NCBI RefSeq assembly: GCF_964340395.1
Contig: NC_135562.1
Coordinates: 1,500,001 to 1,564,000, forward strand
DNA: 64,000 nt
Reading direction: 5' to 3'
Origin: Glandiceps talaboti
Taxonomy: Eukaryota; Hemichordata; Enteropneusta; Spengelidae
Part shown: positions 40,963-53,905 of the stretch, in pieces
Numbering within the stretch: position 1 is the first letter of the stretch
How the letters are laid out: every line of letters begins with the position of its first letter
Translations under genes and position numbers: made by a program
The notes under the pieces: model-generated
What the model was told of the DNA's origin: nothing
Database searches by the model: none
Seen by the model: the letters and a program-made list of their open reading frames with translations, nothing else

Positions 40963-41304
40963 ATAAGTTCGTTATATTACCCCGCGTTTCCTGTCACGAT
41001 TTTAGTTCGATCGAACTAAAGTGATTTCCTATAAGTTTTTGCATTTAAGTAGAAAAATAAAGCCATCAATGAATTCAGTGAACAAGTTGTTCATCGTAAA
41101 ACCAGGGCCATACGGCCTCTCATTGTATCTTGAGTTTTTTTTATTACTTAACTTTTTGTCCGTTGTTTTTAAGGCATATATTTTGTAGTTTTGGTCGACG
41201 AAGTAAACGTAATCAAACATAATATATGCAGAATTTATGGAGAGCAATTAGTTACTTTTACACCAAAATTATTAGGGTGGGAAAATTCATTGATGTTAGG
41301 CCTA

Positions 41305-41310
<6 letters not shown>
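40963..41310. other. No gene seen
   Basis: Unique AT-rich sequence. Confidence 0.5.

Positions 41311-41393
<83 letters not shown>
41311..41393. repeat. (GA)n microsatellite
   Basis: About 82 bp of uninterrupted GA. Confidence 0.97.
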
Positions 41394-41394
<1 letters not shown>

Positions 41395-42086
41395 GTATCT
41401 TCAAGCTATTACTTTAAACCATAATCACGTGGTAACCGAAACAAGAACACATATTTCTTCAAAACATACGATATTTCGACAATGCCGTGTTTCAGCCTAT
41501 ATCTCAACAGGTGTTGTCTTTCAGCATATGTCTTGACAATGTTGTATTTCGGTGTATTTTTGAAGTCGTGACCACCTTCTTTATTGAACTGATACAATGG
41601 AAGTCTAAAGATGGCAGGTCTGATCATATCATTCATACACTCCTGAATGTTATCTATACCCTTATTAGACCCCCTAGCAGCAAATGTGAGTGGGGACGAA
41701 TCAGTCATTGCCATCCATACGTCATGTTGCGATATTGATCACAACATATGTCCCTGGAGTCACCTATCAGACAGTTATTTTACTAAATATCAGATTATAT
41801 TGCAAATTACTGGAGGTCGAATTTATACGTTTCTCCACAGACACATACATACACAGAAAATACAATTTAGTTAGTGCAAAAAACATGTACTGATTATAGA
41901 GGGAGAGATAACAATAATAAACCCAAAGTTATTACTTGAATTAGTTGGTTACTTGCATTTCAGGTAACTACTATGTGACGTACCATATACTTTTTATCTG
42001 TTCAGGTCAACAAGATAACAAGATTTTCTTCTTTACGGAACTACGCTTAATAAACAAATATGCACGTCAGTAATAAATAAATAAAT
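41394..42086. other. No gene supported
   Basis: A minus-strand open frame of 101 codons (41409-41714) is not simple repeat (for example SPLTFAARGSNKGIDNIQEC), but I recognise no domain. It could be a fragment of a mobile-element protein. Confidence 0.4.
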
Positions 42087-42254
42087 ACATACATACATAC
42101 ACACACACACATACATACATACATACATACATACATACATACATACATACATACATACATACATACATACATACATACACATACACATACATACATACAT
42201 ACATACATACATACATACATACATACATACATACATACATACATACATACATAC
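42087..42254. repeat. (CATA)n microsatellite
   Basis: About 165 bp of CATA units with two short CA interruptions. Confidence 0.97.
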
Positions 42255-42799
42255 AAATTCTATATCAAAACAAATTATTCAGATCTAGAATATGTACAAA
42301 TAATAACTATGTTACAACTCCCCACCCCCACTTCACCCACCCACTCATACCCAAAACTATTATTGCGACATGTTGATATAAGGTATTGAATTGGCGTACT
42401 CATAAACGGGTGGCGTTTTTCCAGTGTTTGCACTTTCTTGATTACAGGGTGATTACATCTCTCGATGTAAATCTTGGTTTCAACTACTTCATATCCAATA
42501 TTTTGATATCATATTGAGCGGTTCGTTCCTTTTCTACTTAAACAACATCACGCTGCACAAAGTCATTATAGAACACCTGTATGATATATACTAGTAATTG
42601 GGTGCCTTCACAGAGTACATTGAAACATATTATAATTTGTATGTGAGTTCTTGCTATCCAAACATTTCTGTTATCACGACTCGATTATTTACACCACTTT
42701 TCGGCTCTGACTGCTTCATGACAAGTCCGAAAGATAGTATTTAAAGATTTGCGTATTTCATCTTATTCAAAATTGGAAAGATTTTCTCACTGATTGGTG
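42255..42799. other. No gene seen
   Basis: Unique sequence before the LINE relic. Confidence 0.5.
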
Positions 42800-43080
42800 C
42801 CCAGACCACGAAGAAGTTAGCTCATGGTTTCGTAACATCAAGATTGGACTAATGCAATATCGCCTTACATGGGATCAATGGCTTCCAGCTTGATAAAATC
42901 CAATCTATACAGAAGGCAGCTGTGCGTCTCATTACTCGGACAAAGACATTTGAACACATCACACCTGTTTTATTCGATCTTTATCAATTGGCGACCTGTT
43001 CAGCAAAGAATGGGGTTCAACATCGCCATTTTCACGTTCAAAATTCACGCCCTGATTACATGCGTGTAAATGGTAGGGCT
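42800..43080 (+). pseudogene. Non-LTR retrotransposon RT C-terminal relic
   Basis: Reading + from about 42803: KKLAHGFVTSRLD, a stop where Tyr is usual, then CN, GINGFQLDKIQSIQKAAVRL, ITRTKTFEHITPVL and DLYQLA. This is the thumb region of the reverse transcriptase in CR1/L2/jockey-like elements (LDYCN; IQ(N/K)AAARL; HITPVL). It then loses frame and reaches SRPDYM. Stops and shifts show it is dead. MITE copy B begins 18 bp downstream. Confidence 0.85.
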
Positions 43081-43097
43081 TTATTTCTGATAACGTA

Positions 43098-43396
43098 CTA
43101 GCAAACCAAAAAGACTATAGAGTTTCTATTAAGTGACATGATATTTTCCTTTATCTCACACAACGTTTTTTGTTACGAACTACACTCACTAGTACTGTAA
43201 ACACAAATAAACAATTATTTTGTTTGAATATTTCTTGTTTTATATAACAGGATGTTGATTTGCGTTGACAATCATATGTTTGCGCTATCAGTGCCAGGTA
43301 TATTGTTTAAGTAATTTGTAACCAAAACAAATTGTGTGAAAAGTAAAAAGTATCATGCCGCCTAATTAAAACTTTATAGTCACTCTAGTTTGGTAG
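43098..43396. mobile_element. MITE family 1, copy B
   Basis: Terminal inverted repeats CTAGCAAACCAAAAAGACTATA and the complement of CTACCAAACTAGAGTGACTAT (about 22 bp, 5 mismatches). It is flanked by TA on each side, which fits a TA target duplication as in Tc1/mariner-like MITEs. Internal matches to copy A at 22740-23083; 45 bp shorter. No coding capacity. Confidence 0.75.
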
Positions 43397-44289
43397 TAAT
43401 CAGTGAGACAGGATACAAATAGTGTAACAAATATAATATGGTCCGCGAATCTTTTCAGTGACAGATCCAATTTTCATTTTCATTCTCATGCAAAAGATAT
43501 AGAGAGGAGTAAGTGTGCAAGGAACATATAGTACTTAAATATATGATGCATATATAGAACGTAACAAAGGTGACAATAACAACCCTGTGTAGTCTTCTTT
43601 AATTACACTACAATAATTATGATACGAATTTTGCTATGGAATGGTGAATCTATAATTTCATTGCTTTTTACGAGTTTTTAAGAATCGGAAGTTTAGATTT
43701 ATTGGTAATTTGAGAGTTTTTTCTCGAATACGTAAACAGAAGTTCAGGATCGGCAATGAAAGGCTAGTTGGGGTCGGCTAACCAGAACCAAACAATTATT
43801 TTTTAGGCCTTATCATAAATCTTACTACTGCGGAAACTGATAGACACAAACGAAAACTAGCGTTGTTTGATGTGATGGATTACGGAAGTAAGTGATGTTT
43901 GTGCCTCTGTTGTAATCACAAATAAATTTAGTTTGTGTTGTCTTAGTTAGCTGAATCCGTTGTTTCCACTTTCGTATCTTTTGTCTCCACACCATACATC
44001 GTATATAAGTGTATCCTTTGTTCATTACTTTCAATAAAAGTTCATTAACAGTTCGTTGACAGTTGTTTCATATATTTAATATGACAACAACGACAACCAC
44101 GGGACTTGGATCTCTTTCGTTCCGTATTGTGTTGATTCTGCAATCTTAACAAGTACATTGAAAGCAAATATGAAAAGACTTCAAATTTGGAGCGACCTCG
44201 GTTGTTATAACATAATTACCAAATAAAACATAGAAAAGTATACTTCAAAAGTATCAAATATAGTCAAACAAATATACTTTACTTTATTA
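43397..44289. other. No gene seen
   Basis: Unique AT-rich sequence. Confidence 0.5.
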
Positions 44290-44334
44290 ATGTTGATGTG
44301 ATGTGATGTGATGTGATGTGATGTGATGTGATGT
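44290..44334. repeat. (GATGT)n pentanucleotide microsatellite
   Basis: Eight to nine GATGT units. Confidence 0.95.
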
Positions 44335-44486
44335 GCAGCTGTAAAACAAAGTATCGATGTCGAACATATAAGAGCTGAACACAAAGGAGAAATAAATAAA
44401 CAAGCCAAGAAGACAAATACGATTATACCATGCACTAGCAAGATTCAACAAAAGATATGGGATATATACTATGTTCGTTCTACGTC

Positions 44487-44755
44487 ACGACAACGCGTGT
44501 CTACGTCATTGGTTCCGCTGTGTTCGACATATGAGTCAAAACGTTTAACATTGCCAATACTTTCTCCAATTTCTTTTTCAAATAATGCTGACGGTGCTAT
44601 AATTATATTATTCCCCAATATTTTCCTTCATTCAGCCGGAAAACACTCATGACCTGAGGGTTGTCACTACTCGTCTAGCGACTCGTAGTGACAAGGGCCC
44701 CTTAGGCCTAGGGTATTCATATTTTCCTTAGCTGAACGAAGATAATATCTTATTA
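44487..44755. mobile_element. Foldback family 3, copy B
   Basis: Contains ATATGAGTCAAAACGTTTA, CTATAATTATATTATTCC, CATTCAGCCGGAAAACACTC and the opposing arm TATTTTCCTTAGCTGAACGA. It matches the reverse complement of copy A over about 250 bp. The hairpin centre holds CTCGTCTAGCGACTCG. Non-coding. Confidence 0.72.
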
Positions 44756-45350
44756 CATCTTAAAGCTTTTCAGTTGTGTCGTGTCTGCTAGCTTTATCCT
44801 AGGCATATAATCCAAATTGTAATGATATTTACAACCCCATGATGACGGAGCCTTAAGCTTAGGAGAGATACTACAAACAAACAATAAATCTCATACGTCA
44901 TTCGATGACTCCGGTTGTCAAGAGACAGATATATTTTTGAATCTAACAGTCAATGATTGTTTGCGAAGATACGCCAACATTTACAGATGAAAGAAGTGAA
45001 GAAATTGATTAAGCCTACGAGAGATTGATTGATTGTTTCTTGTAGAAATGTAATTATGTGAGTTCGTGAAAAGTCATTTCAACTGAGTAATTGGTGTGAG
45101 TAATTGTTGTATAGTCCTATTATTATTCATTTTATGTTCTCCCATTCGTTGTTGTGTAGTGACGCTCTGATTTCTGATATTTTTATTTTCGATAGTTTGA
45201 TATCAAAACAAGAAATGTGATACTTTTTCAATTTAAAAAAAATTACAATTGAAGTGGAATTGAGAACCATGAAATATTACACTAGTATTTAAAAAAACCC
45301 TACCGAACCTTAATATCAGTGTGAACAAGGCGTACATTTATGTACTGAAT
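44756..45350. other. No gene seen
   Basis: Unique AT-rich sequence. Confidence 0.5.
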
Positions 45351-45468
45351 TATGTATGTATGTATGTATGTATGTATGTATGTATGTATGTATGTATGTA
45401 TGTATGTATGTATGTATGTATGTGTATGTATGTATGTGTATGTGTGTATGTATGTATGTGTATGTGTG

Positions 45469-45500
<32 letters not shown>

Positions 45501-45698
45501 TGTATGTATATATGTATGTATAGATGTGTGTGTATAATGTATATGTATATGTGTGTGTATGTATGTATGTATGTATGTATGTATGTATGTATGTATGTAT
45601 GTATGTATGTATGTATGTATGTATGTATGTATGTATGTGTGTGTGTGTCTGTGTGTGTGTCTTTCTGTGTGTGTGTGTTTGTTTGTTTGTTTGTTTGT
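45351..45698. repeat. (GTAT)n/(GT)n/(GTTT)n microsatellite
   Basis: About 345 bp, mainly GTAT with GT-rich interruptions, ending in a GTTT block. Confidence 0.97.
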
Positions 45699-45852
45699 AC
45701 TGAAGTGAAGTCATACACATGAGTGTATGCACTATTTGATTGACATTTATAGGAACAATTAATTGATTTTATAGTTGAAAATGGCTGAATCACTTATTTT
45801 TGTAAACCTCATGATGAGATTATTAAGTATTAGCCTGTTTAGCAATTTAACT

Positions 45853-45963
45853 GAGGTCAACAATATGACTAAATTACTAACTTCTGAATGGTAGTCAACG
45901 ATATGACTAAACTATTGACTTCTGGATGGAAGTCAACAATATTACTAAACTATTGACTTCTGA
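45853..45963. repeat. Short minisatellite, unit about 38 bp, 3 copies
   Basis: Units read GTCAACRATATGACTAAA followed by YTATTGACTTCTGRATGG. Confidence 0.85.
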
Positions 45964-47803
<1,840 letters not shown>

Positions 47804-47820
47804 ACTCGGTGAGTATCAAT

Positions 47821-47996
47821 CTGCTATAAGACAGTGCTCTATACCGCAGTGGCAGAGCGTAATAGTTTTGGTAGTACTGGAACTCTTTCTTGGGTGTAAC
47901 TCGGAGTTTCACGCATACTCTGAGTGTCTGATGATCGCAATATGCGTGAAACTCCGAGTTACACCCAAGAAAGAGTTCCAGTACTACCAAAACTAT
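47821..47996. mobile_element. Penelope-like element remnant, ribozyme-only hairpin
   Basis: The first 99 bp (47821-47919) equal the outer end of the element at 11401 in minus orientation; the rest (47920-47996) equals the plus-orientation end at 12640-12716. The two arms meet inside the ribozyme: the minus arm stops at ACGCATA, in the stem II loop, so only the plus arm has a complete core. No coding sequence remains. (AT)n lies on both sides, as at the first locus. Confidence 0.85.
47922..47966 (+). ncRNA. Hammerhead-type ribozyme motif, second locus
   Basis: Identical to the motif at 12642-12686: CTGATGA at 47928-47934, GAAA at 47948-47951, predicted cleavage after 47960. Its stem III and downstream sequence can also pair with the inverted partial copy at 47893-47919, which would compete with ribozyme folding. 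Confidence 0.72.
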
Positions 47997-49539
47997 ATAT
48001 ATATGTATATATATTAGATATGTATCCATTATTTATAGGCAAAAGTATGAGAATCAAAACAACCTCATTTTCATTCTTTTTACTTTCACTTTTACATTCT
48101 TTTTTGATTTTGAAAGTCTTGAATTATTGATATATTAGTGTGATATATTAGTTATATTCCATGTCCATGAAACTCATCGTATACATAGAGCAACTAAAAT
48201 GAAGTGCAGAATCGTAGGAAAGGTAAAGAATATGCAGTAAATATCACAAAAGTTTGTGGTACATGACGATGACAAGAGACTGAAGTTCTAAGTGTTGTTA
48301 CAATCATGTTATAATCAAACAAAGCATACATCTGTTGGGACACATAATCAATTTAAATTACAAAGGACCGGATAATTGAAATAAGACCGTCTTAGAGAGA
48401 ATTAACACACAGAGATTGGACAGAAGTGCCGTAGGGTCGATTTAAGTGAAAAATCCTATTTTCTGTCTTAAGTCAAACATAACAAACTTGAAGAATTCCT
48501 AAATTGGAACACTGTTGGAGCGAAAAGAAATCAGACAGATTTATTTTGCTATTATCACCTTCACCAAACTTGTTATTGAGCAGACATCCTGTCTGCAAAC
48601 GCTAATGGTAGTTGAAGAAATGTTGGGTTCTCTGTCTTGTTCTCAAAATATTACTCTTCTGATAATACTTCTAATAATCGACAGAAAAATCCAAGATAAA
48701 GTTTTCCATTAAGCAAAGAATGTCTTAAATGGAATAGTTTATTTTTAATAAGATTGTTTTGGTCACCCATAGGCATTGCTATGTTGACGTCAGTGCTTTG
48801 ATTATGTAGTTAATCAAATATTTATCTTAGAATGATTTACTTACAGTTGTTCATAAATGTAATAATAAAAAAACTGCTTTCATCAAACTATGTTCAATCA
48901 TTCTCTAACTGAGTAGATCTGCGTCCAATTTTACAGGTAATGTATATCATTATATTTCATTCAATAAACTATGTATGTAATCTAGTGTGCATCCTTTCCA
49001 GCCAGGGGAATGATACTACCGTAGAAAGACGAGCATGTCCAATGTTATACAAACATACCTCGTTGACCTAAAGGAAAAGTCCAGTCAGGCTTACCTTTAG
49101 TACACTTGTATTGTTTTACTGCTGTCAACTTACATACATGATTACATACTCAACCTTGAAATATTGTAAATACTTGACATGTAATCAGCCATTTTTGGGA
49201 TTTCCTGCAAGGGTTTATAGAACAATGTCTCGTGACGGCATCACGAATCCTAGTTGGTGCCGTGTTGTCGTTCTACGCCAAATAGTACACACACTGTTAA
49301 TGACTTCAACCCTAATTTAGACAAATAAAGGGTATTCATCATTTGACTGACGACTAGGGTCTTTCATTGCACAAAATTAATAGATAATATCTGTATCTGA
49401 TGGTTTATATCGTTTTAGATGCTAACATCCATGTGTTGAAATATATTATTTTACGGATTAGTTAATATAAGTAGAAATATATACTTTTCAAAATAACCGT
49501 TAAAATAGAACTTTCATATTTTTTGGCAATCATGTTGGT
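47997..49539. other. No gene seen
   Basis: Unique AT-rich sequence; open frames near 48515 and 49111 show no motif. Confidence 0.5.
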
Positions 49540-49560
49540 GGCGGTGGTGGTGGTGATGAC

Positions 49561-49622
<62 letters not shown>

Positions 49623-49650
49623 CGACGACGACGACGACGACGACGACGCC
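49540..49650. repeat. (GGT)n-(GAT)n-(GAC)n triplet tract
   Basis: GGT, then about 22 GAT units, then GAC units. Confidence 0.96.
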
Positions 49651-49879
49651 GTTCATAATGACGATGATGATAATGACGGTGTTGTTGTTGTTGCCATTGT
49701 TCTTGTTGTTTTTCTTGATCTTGTTCTAGTTTTGTTTTGTTGTTGTTTATTTATTTATGAACTTTCTTGTCATCATCAGCCTATAGTCACTAGAATTGCG
49801 CAGGAAAATCTTTCAGTTCAGTTCAGCGAAATGTGTTAGTCGTCAATCTAAGACATAGAATCAGCAGGGAAGATTTAAA

Positions 49880-49975
49880 GAATAATACTGAATCGCTTAG
49901 TTCCTTTGACTCAAGACCTCTGAGAACGTAAAGGTCTACTCAATTGACCAAACCACGCTGTAGCACGATGTAAGT
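49880..49975 (-). mobile_element. Possible tRNA-derived SINE fragment
   Basis: On the minus strand GTGGTTTGGTCAATTGAGTA looks like a tRNA D-arm/A box; AGAGGTCTTGAGTCAAAGG follows at about the spacing of a B box. Decayed; no tail recognised. Confidence 0.3.
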
Positions 49976-51233
49976 TATCTTTCTATGTATACATAAGCCA
50001 TGAGCACACACATTCCTCGTTCAAATAGTTTCTTAATAGCCTTAGATTTTACATTCTGCTAACACACGATTTTGATTAGCCCGTTTGTACATAACAGCAG
50101 GAGTAGAACTCTCAGAGCTGATAATATTCTCTCATTGATACGGTTTTTGGTTTCTTTAGTTGGCAAACTGGACAACAAGAACGCGATTTTACTAGCTGCG
50201 CCGTGATATATGATTGCAAATGTCAACCCTATCGATTTCAATCAAACAGCCAATAATAGTCGTAATCTTAATGTTGATGTAACTCAGCAGGAAACACTAT
50301 TTTATTTCTTCGACAGTGTGGAAGTTGTGTCAATAAGGGATGTCTGTATCTTATTGATGAAGTGATTACTTCTTAATAGACAAAATTTATGTCAAATTTT
50401 CAGATATAACTAGCGTCCATTTTAATCATCCTCTTGCGAGATATATGTTGAACAGTCTTCAAATTTGGCGTACATTGCCTTAATCAAAGAGTGATTTGGA
50501 TGGTGTATCCTCAAATGCATGTATGTTGCTGTAAAGTAGTTATGTAAGACGTGGACCACTTTAGTTGTAAAGTGTTGTCTTTCACCTACATTTAATCAAT
50601 ATAAAGTTCATATGCACATGTCTTTGCAATGTCACCACTTGATTTGTGTGGGCATTAGGGGTTTACTTTAACAGAAAACATTTTGAATTGAATTCCTTTA
50701 ACGACCTTTGATTGATGACTTTGTAATTGATTCGCTGAAAGTGATTGGCAAAGTCAGGTTCATTTGGCTATAACGTGTAACAGACACATGTCAAGCAGAA
50801 TAGATTATCCAACAGTCAATGCTATATAATGATACTTTGCTGAATCTCCTTTCTCTACACATTTCTATCCTTATATATCGAGATATCCTACTCATACTTA
50901 TAGTTGAACAGAATATACTGCTTCTTATTATATAGTTGAATGATATACATCAAACATTTCTACTTACAGAGTCAAAATATTTATTGAAAGCGAATCCCAA
51001 TTTTCGATGACGTCCCATCCGCATCATGGGTTGCCTACAATTGTCATATCCGCTTTCCTGTTTGGGTAGTCTCTGTTTCTCTATCATCTGAATGTGCCTT
51101 AATATGCATCCCGTCTACTTCTCTAGGTTTGTCAATATTAGTGAGTCTGAATGTCTAGTCTTTCTTTACTTTCCATATGTTTGTCACTTTCTAACTAAAG
51201 CCATAGTGGCTACCTGGCGAACGCTTTGGTGAG
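49976..51233. other. No gene seen
   Basis: Unique AT-rich sequence. Confidence 0.5.
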
Positions 51234-51237
51234 TTGA

Positions 51238-51487
51238 TAGGGAACTTGCAATCCAGACTGAGCATGCTCAGACGAAAAGGACTGTGGGATTATCTGTGGT
51301 TATCGTAATACGTAATCTGGAGCGACTGATAAAATAGACCCCCCCCCCCCAGGTCAGGGTAACTATGAATTGATTATTTTTGGTTACACACGATGTAACA
51401 ATATTGCTTATAATACTAATTGATTAGTATTTATTATCACATTTCCCGTGATGCAACATTCAACATGGCGGGTTTGCAAGTTCCCTA
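51238..51487. mobile_element. MITE family 4 with perfect 14-bp TIRs
   Basis: TAGGGAACTTGCAA at 51238-51251 and its exact complement TTGCAAGTTCCCTA at 51474-51487. The element is flanked by TTGA on both sides (51234-51237 and 51488-51491), a candidate 4-bp target duplication. The interior is non-coding and contains a poly-C run at 51341-51350. The right end contains CAACATGGCGGG. Confidence 0.75.
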
Positions 51488-51491
51488 TTGA

Positions 51492-52974
51492 AAATATCGG
51501 TGCAATACGAAATAGAATTCATCAGTGAACTTAGACTGAATGTTTGCAGAGATGAGCTTTCACCATACTATTAATTTTAAGTCAAATAGAATCATTTCCA
51601 TTTTCTTTGTTGCAAATATTGAATAACCAATTAATTTGGATCTGAAAATTAGACACGAATGTAACGTTTCAATCTGTCTTCTATACACCATGATTACGCT
51701 ATAATTATTTTTTAACCGCTAATGCCTTAAAAGCCTGCAGAATAATATGTCCATAATTGATGGTAGTTGGTATCCTTGGTCCCTGTTCATGCTAGGTCGT
51801 AGATGGCTACCGTTCCTTTACGTTTTAACTAATTAACATGTTATTGTACTAGTATTTTGTTGGATTTACAATGCTAACAATACGCGTTGTATTCATACTT
51901 CTTATAAAGTCATAACTAAAATTCCTCAGTATCCATTACTCAAATTCCTACATAGATCAAAACTCATCATGGTGATTGCTGACACTACTTAAAACATAGA
52001 GGGCGGTCATGTTAATTGTACAGTACATTTCCGGGCATCTAAATTCATTGTAAATGTCATATCACATTAGTAACAAAAGCCGGCAGAAAAAAATGCTTTG
52101 ACTAACACCAGTCCCTCGGGAGATCTTTTTCCGAGTTTCTCTTTCTTCAAATGTTTTGATTTTGTTACTCATTTTTTAGTTTTGCGAAGGGAAATGTCCA
52201 CAACTCTTTTTCCTTTTTCCTAGTTACTAGTAGGCTCCCATGGGCTTAGGAATTAAACATACTGTTTCAAAAGCATCACTCACCAAGGTTCAATAAGGTT
52301 ATCATTTGACAACAATAACACAGATGTGTTTTAAAACAAAATCATTTTATTTAAATAAAGAATGAAAAAACCGGGAGGATTGAGCAAGTCCAGATGTGCT
52401 AAGTGTTTCTGATCGTAATATTCTTCATCTGTTTTATCCAGAAGTTAACCTTATTAAAATTATGCATACATGAAGTAAACCATTCGCAAAAGGGCACCGT
52501 ATCCGTTCCTTTGCAACATACAGCTTCTATGTTTTTGTATATGCAAATAAAATATTTGAAGATAACGCCATTGGGCTACTGGTTATACGATGTACGAAAA
52601 GAAATGGGGTTAATGTACGGCAGTGAAGTGATGTAATATTAGTACTAATTGAAACGATTTGAATCTCCTGATATACTATTTAAGACTTTCTTGCACCTGA
52701 TACTGTTGTAACAACGTGAAAGAAGTGTAATGATTCTGTAGGTGATGATCGTTATAAATTATTGAATGCAACCAATAAATATCATTCCTTAGAACACGGC
52801 TAAGGTAGCTAAAAATGAAAGTAGAATAATGATGCAGTGATGAAATGATAATATTGTAGAATACATTCTTTCTCTTCCTTCTCTAGATATAATACGCTAT
52901 ACCACACTCAAGCCAAAGTAGTCACGTCACATGGAAAGAGGTATTACATATCACAACAACGTGTTTCTATGGCA
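51492..52974. other. No gene seen
   Basis: Unique AT-rich sequence; a 77-codon frame at 52403-52636 has no motif. Confidence 0.5.
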
Positions 52975-53165
52975 ATAATTCTCCCGTGATTAACGTATGG
53001 GTCAAACGTTCAAATATGATAATTTTCATACATTATTCTAGGTTTGCTTATATCACTCCTCCATATTTCGTTTCCTTCGGCTGTGAAATACGTATAAACA
53101 AGGTGTTCTATCACTTCTCGTATTCGACTCGCAGTGATAATGCCCCCTAGGTCACCCGTAATGCT
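52975..53165. mobile_element. Foldback family 3, diverged copy C
   Basis: Weaker match to copy B: TATGGGTCAAACGTTC, TTTCCTTCGGCTG and CTCGTATTCGACTCGCAGTG followed by GCCCCCTAGGTCAC. Order and spacing agree, but divergence is high. Confidence 0.45.
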
Positions 53166-53505
53166 ATTATCTAATTGTCTAGTTGTCATCATCAGCAAGG
53201 ACCGTTCAAGCCATATTGTTTACCAGACTGAAATAGCAGAAATGAATACTTTGATTATATATTACACCTGTGAATCACAGACTTGAAAATGCACTATAGT
53301 TTGTTGAAACAACTCCAGAATCGATAGCAGGAGTATTTACAAATTTGAGTGAATAAATATGACCTTGTCAACTATGCTAAAAGTGAATGACATCGATGGA
53401 GCTTTTCGTTCCGTTTATGTCCTTTCAAAGATTAAGAATGTGGTAACGTTTATTTTTTTTGAAAATTGCTAGAAGAGAGTTTTATTCTAATGATCATTCT
53501 TGTAG

Positions 53506-53905
53506 GTAGCACGGTGTCTTTTTGTGGAGTCGAGGTAGTCGATTAGTTAATGATTCTGGCTAGAAACCTACAGGTCGTAGGGATTCTGGCTAGAAACCTA
53601 CGGGTCGCAGGTTCAAACCCCATCGCTGCCGGTTGTTTCTGAATGTTTAAAGAGCAAGATTGTACCCTAATCAACTACATGACTTGCAGCTAGTAGGATA
53701 GAGATTACAATGTGAATACATTTGTACTTTCATCCTACACGATAATAAAGCTAGGCTTGAATGGATTAATCGATTGTATGCTACCCGTTGAGTTCAAGAA
53801 CTGTAAAAGTCGTTGTGGCGTTTTAGGTCCATACATGAGTAATACTTGTAAAGAACTTTGAGCAGTGTGGGAAGGCGCTATATAAAACCAATATTATTAA
53901 CACAA
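53506..53905 (+). mobile_element. tRNA-derived SINE with CR1/L2-like tail
   Basis: The 5' tRNA-like part has an A-box-like GTAGTCGATTAGTTAATG and a B box GGTTCAAACCC (53610-53620). Between them a 30-bp block (GATTCTGGCTAGAAACCTAC plus GGTCGYAG) is duplicated in tandem at 53551-53610, widening the A to B box spacing. The 3' end has AACTTTGAGCAGTGTGGGAA then GGCGCTATATAAAACCAATA, the kind of tail shared with CR1/L2-type LINEs, then an AT-rich end. SINEs of this type are mobilised by the LINE that recognises the tail. Confidence 0.78.

Noticed and set aside
41409-41714. A 101-codon minus-strand frame with non-repetitive composition
   Set aside because: I could not link it to any family or to exon signals; a chance frame or mobile-element fragment is equally likely.
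53582-53640. A true tRNA gene at the B box
   Set aside because: No acceptor stem, a disrupted anticodon region and a LINE-like tail show that it is a SINE.
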